The notes under the pieces: generated by a model | Told to the model about the DNA's origin: nothing | Seen by the model: only the letters and a program-made list of their open reading frames with translations | The model's database searches: none | In this document: positions 5,787 to 7,055 of the stretch, one piece after another | How the letters are laid out: the number at the start of each line of letters is the position of its first letter | Numbering within the stretch: position 1 is the first letter of the stretch | Made by a program: the position numbers and the translations under genes | NCBI GenBank assembly: GCA_029259835.1 | Contig: JAJDEL010000486.1 | Coordinates: 1 to 7,055 of the forward strand | Length of the DNA: 7,055 nucleotides | Direction of reading: 5' to 3' | From: Planctomicrobium sp. | GTDB taxonomy: Bacteria > Planctomycetota > Planctomycetia > Planctomycetales > Planctomycetaceae

Positions 5787-7055
5787 ATGATAAGAACATT
5801 CACTTGCCTCGAGGTGGCGGCTCTGTTGCTGTTCGCCTTGCTGACTTCTGAATCGTCTGCAGCAGACAAACCCAACATATTGCTCATCATGACCGATCAG
5901 CAACATGTCGACATGATGAGTTGCGCTGGAAACGAACACTTGATGACACCAGCACTGGATAATTTGGCTCACGGTGGAATCCGTTTCACGAATGCGTATG
6001 TCACGAACCCTGTTTGCGTTCCAAGTCGAATCAGCATGGCGACGGGAATCATGGCAGGACGCTTTGGTGTTTTGCAGAATGGAATGAAGGCAACAATGCC
6101 CAGTGAAGTGGTTAAGAACTCGCTCGGGTTGCTGTTGAAAAACGCTGGTTACGACACATTCTATGGTGGAAAGACTCACATGTGCCGTGAGCTGGAACCG
6201 AGAGTCGCAGGCTACGACGAGTTTTTTAAGGATTCACGCGAAGCATTGCCTGCGGCGTGCATCGAGTTCACTCAGAGAGAACGCGACAAACCCTTCTTTG
6301 CCGTCGCTTCGTTCATCAACCCTCATGACATCTGCTTCGCCTACCAGGCCTATCAAATCGAATCCGGAAAGAAGATCAAAGGGAGTTCGAGAGCGCTTGC
6401 ACTCTATCGGCAAGCAGCGGCTTTGCCGACAGATCAGTTACCACCACTGCCAGACAACTTTCGGATTCCTGACTTTGAACCTCCGGCAATCGAGTTCAAT
6501 CTGAAAGTCACCGCCGTCACTCCCGCCAAGACGATCCGCAAACTGTATGACGAACGAGAGTGGCGAATCTATCGCTGGATTTATTGCCGACTTACCGAGC
6601 AAGTCGATCAGCAAATCGGACGGATTCTGGAATCGCTTGAGCGGAACGGACTGGCGGAAAACACGCTGATCGCTTTTACAAGTGACCACGGTGATATGGA
6701 TGCATGCCATCGGCTCTCTTCCAAAGGTGTCTTCTACGAAAACTCCGCGCGCGTTCCATTTCTGATGTGCTACAAAGGGACAATTCTTCCCGGCAAAGTC
6801 GACTCGCACTTGGTTTCCAGCGGATTGGATTTGCTACCGACGCTCTGTGACTACGCTGGCGCCCTTGTGCCCAAAACTCTGCTGGGCAAAAGCCTGCGAG
6901 AGATCGCCGAAGGAAAACCGATTGCAACGTGGCGCGAGTTTGTCGTCACTGAAAACCACACCGGTCGCATGCTTCGTAGTAAGCAGTTCAAGTACTGTGT
7001 CTATCGCGACGGAGAAGCACGTGAATCGCTCATCGACCTGAAGAACGATCCCGGC
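5787..7055 (+). CDS. Exported type I sulfatase (3' truncated by window end)
   Basis: Open from ATG 5787 to the last base (423 residues, no stop). Residues 1-26 form a signal peptide (arginine at 3, hydrophobic 10-19, cleavage near SSA/A 24-26). The S1 sulfatase features follow in order: NILLIMTDQQ (30-39) with the metal-binding Asp37; CVPSR (77-81) with Cys77 as the residue converted to formylglycine and Arg81; GKTH (128-131); FINPHD (176-181) with His180; SDHGD (299-303) supplying Asp300 and His301; and Lys313 in SSKGVFYENS. The active site therefore looks complete. The last residues (LIDLKNDPG) match the terminal-strand block of the first sulfatase, so probably only the final helix is missing. 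Cys-type sulfatases need a formylglycine-generating enzyme, not encoded here. The family cleaves sulfate esters, here probably on an extracellular glycan. S1 subfamily and substrate cannot be told by eye. It is separated from the transporter by 171 nt with a hairpin, so expression may differ from the upstream genes. Confidence 0.94.
   Translation, partial: MIRTFTCLEVAALLLFALLTSESSAADKPNILLIMTDQQHVDMMSCAGNEHLMTPALDNLAHGGIRFTNAYVTNPVCVPSRISMATGIMAGRFGVLQNGMKATMPSEVVKNSLGLLLKNAGYDTFYGGKTHMCRELEPRVAGYDEFFKDSREALPAACIEFTQRERDKPFFAVASFINPHDICFAYQAYQIESGKKIKGSSRALALYRQAAALPTDQLPPLPDNFRIPDFEPPAIEFNLKVTAVTPAKTIRKLYDEREWRIYRWIYCRLTEQVDQQIGRILESLERNGLAENTLIAFTSDHGDMDACHRLSSKGVFYENSARVPFLMCYKGTILPGKVDSHLVSSGLDLLPTLCDYAGALVPKTLLGKSLREIAEGKPIATWREFVVTENHTGRMLRSKQFKYCVYRDGEARESLIDLKNDPG

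Noticed and set aside
5560..5790. 76-codon frame ending in an ATGA overlap with the second sulfatase
   Set aside because: It overlaps 56 bases of the transporter gene, has no ribosome site and no recognisable sequence; the stop/start overlap is probably chance.
5763..6179. 138-codon minus-strand frame
   Set aside because: Antisense to the signal peptide and active-site region of the second sulfatase; no family resemblance.
1..7055. tRNA, rRNA, CRISPR array, insertion sequence or attachment site
   Set aside because: No cloverleaf, spaced repeat array, transposase or terminal inverted repeats were seen on either strand.

Overview
The window is about 7 kb of bacterial DNA in which all six supported genes lie on the + strand. 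Abundant type I sulfatases, nearly all products carrying N-terminal export signals, a sulfatase with a C-terminal beta-rich tail, and stand-alone jelly-roll proteins together suggest a Planctomycetota member (Pirellulaceae/Planctomycetaceae-like), probably aquatic. Verrucomicrobiota/Lentisphaerota-type bacteria have similar gene sets and cannot be excluded. No rRNA or other taxonomic marker is present, so the assignment is inference.

Layout: (1) 1-732, 3' part of a sulfatase gene with a beta-rich tail. (2) 729-1547, exported alpha/beta-hydrolase (esterase/peptidase-like), overlapping gene 1 as ATGA. (3) 1616-2374, exported jelly-roll (LamG/DUF1080-like) protein. A 182-nt gap follows, holding a degenerate direct repeat and two tiny reading frames. 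(4) 2557-4446, a 629-aa exported protein with the full-length conservation pattern of D-apionate lactonase (ApnL). (5) 4446-5615, a bile acid:sodium symporter (BASS/SBF) family transporter overlapping gene 4 by one base. A 171-nt gap follows with a strong 10-bp hairpin. (6) 5787 to the window end, a second exported sulfatase with an intact C-V-P-S-R formylglycine motif, lacking only its C-terminus.

How the genes may work together: the set reads as a carbohydrate-utilisation cluster. Sulfatases remove sulfate esters, the hydrolase may remove acyl groups, and the jelly-roll protein may bind glycan. The most interesting part is the translationally coupled pair 4/5. An exported lactonase-like enzyme would open a sugar lactone to its carboxylate outside the cytoplasm, and a transporter of an organic-anion symporter family could bring that carboxylate in. 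Apionate or a related branched or ordinary aldonate is the leading guess, which would link the cluster to apiose-containing plant, duckweed or seagrass pectins. Substrate and route are inference; family resemblance, export signals and gene overlaps are seen in the sequence.
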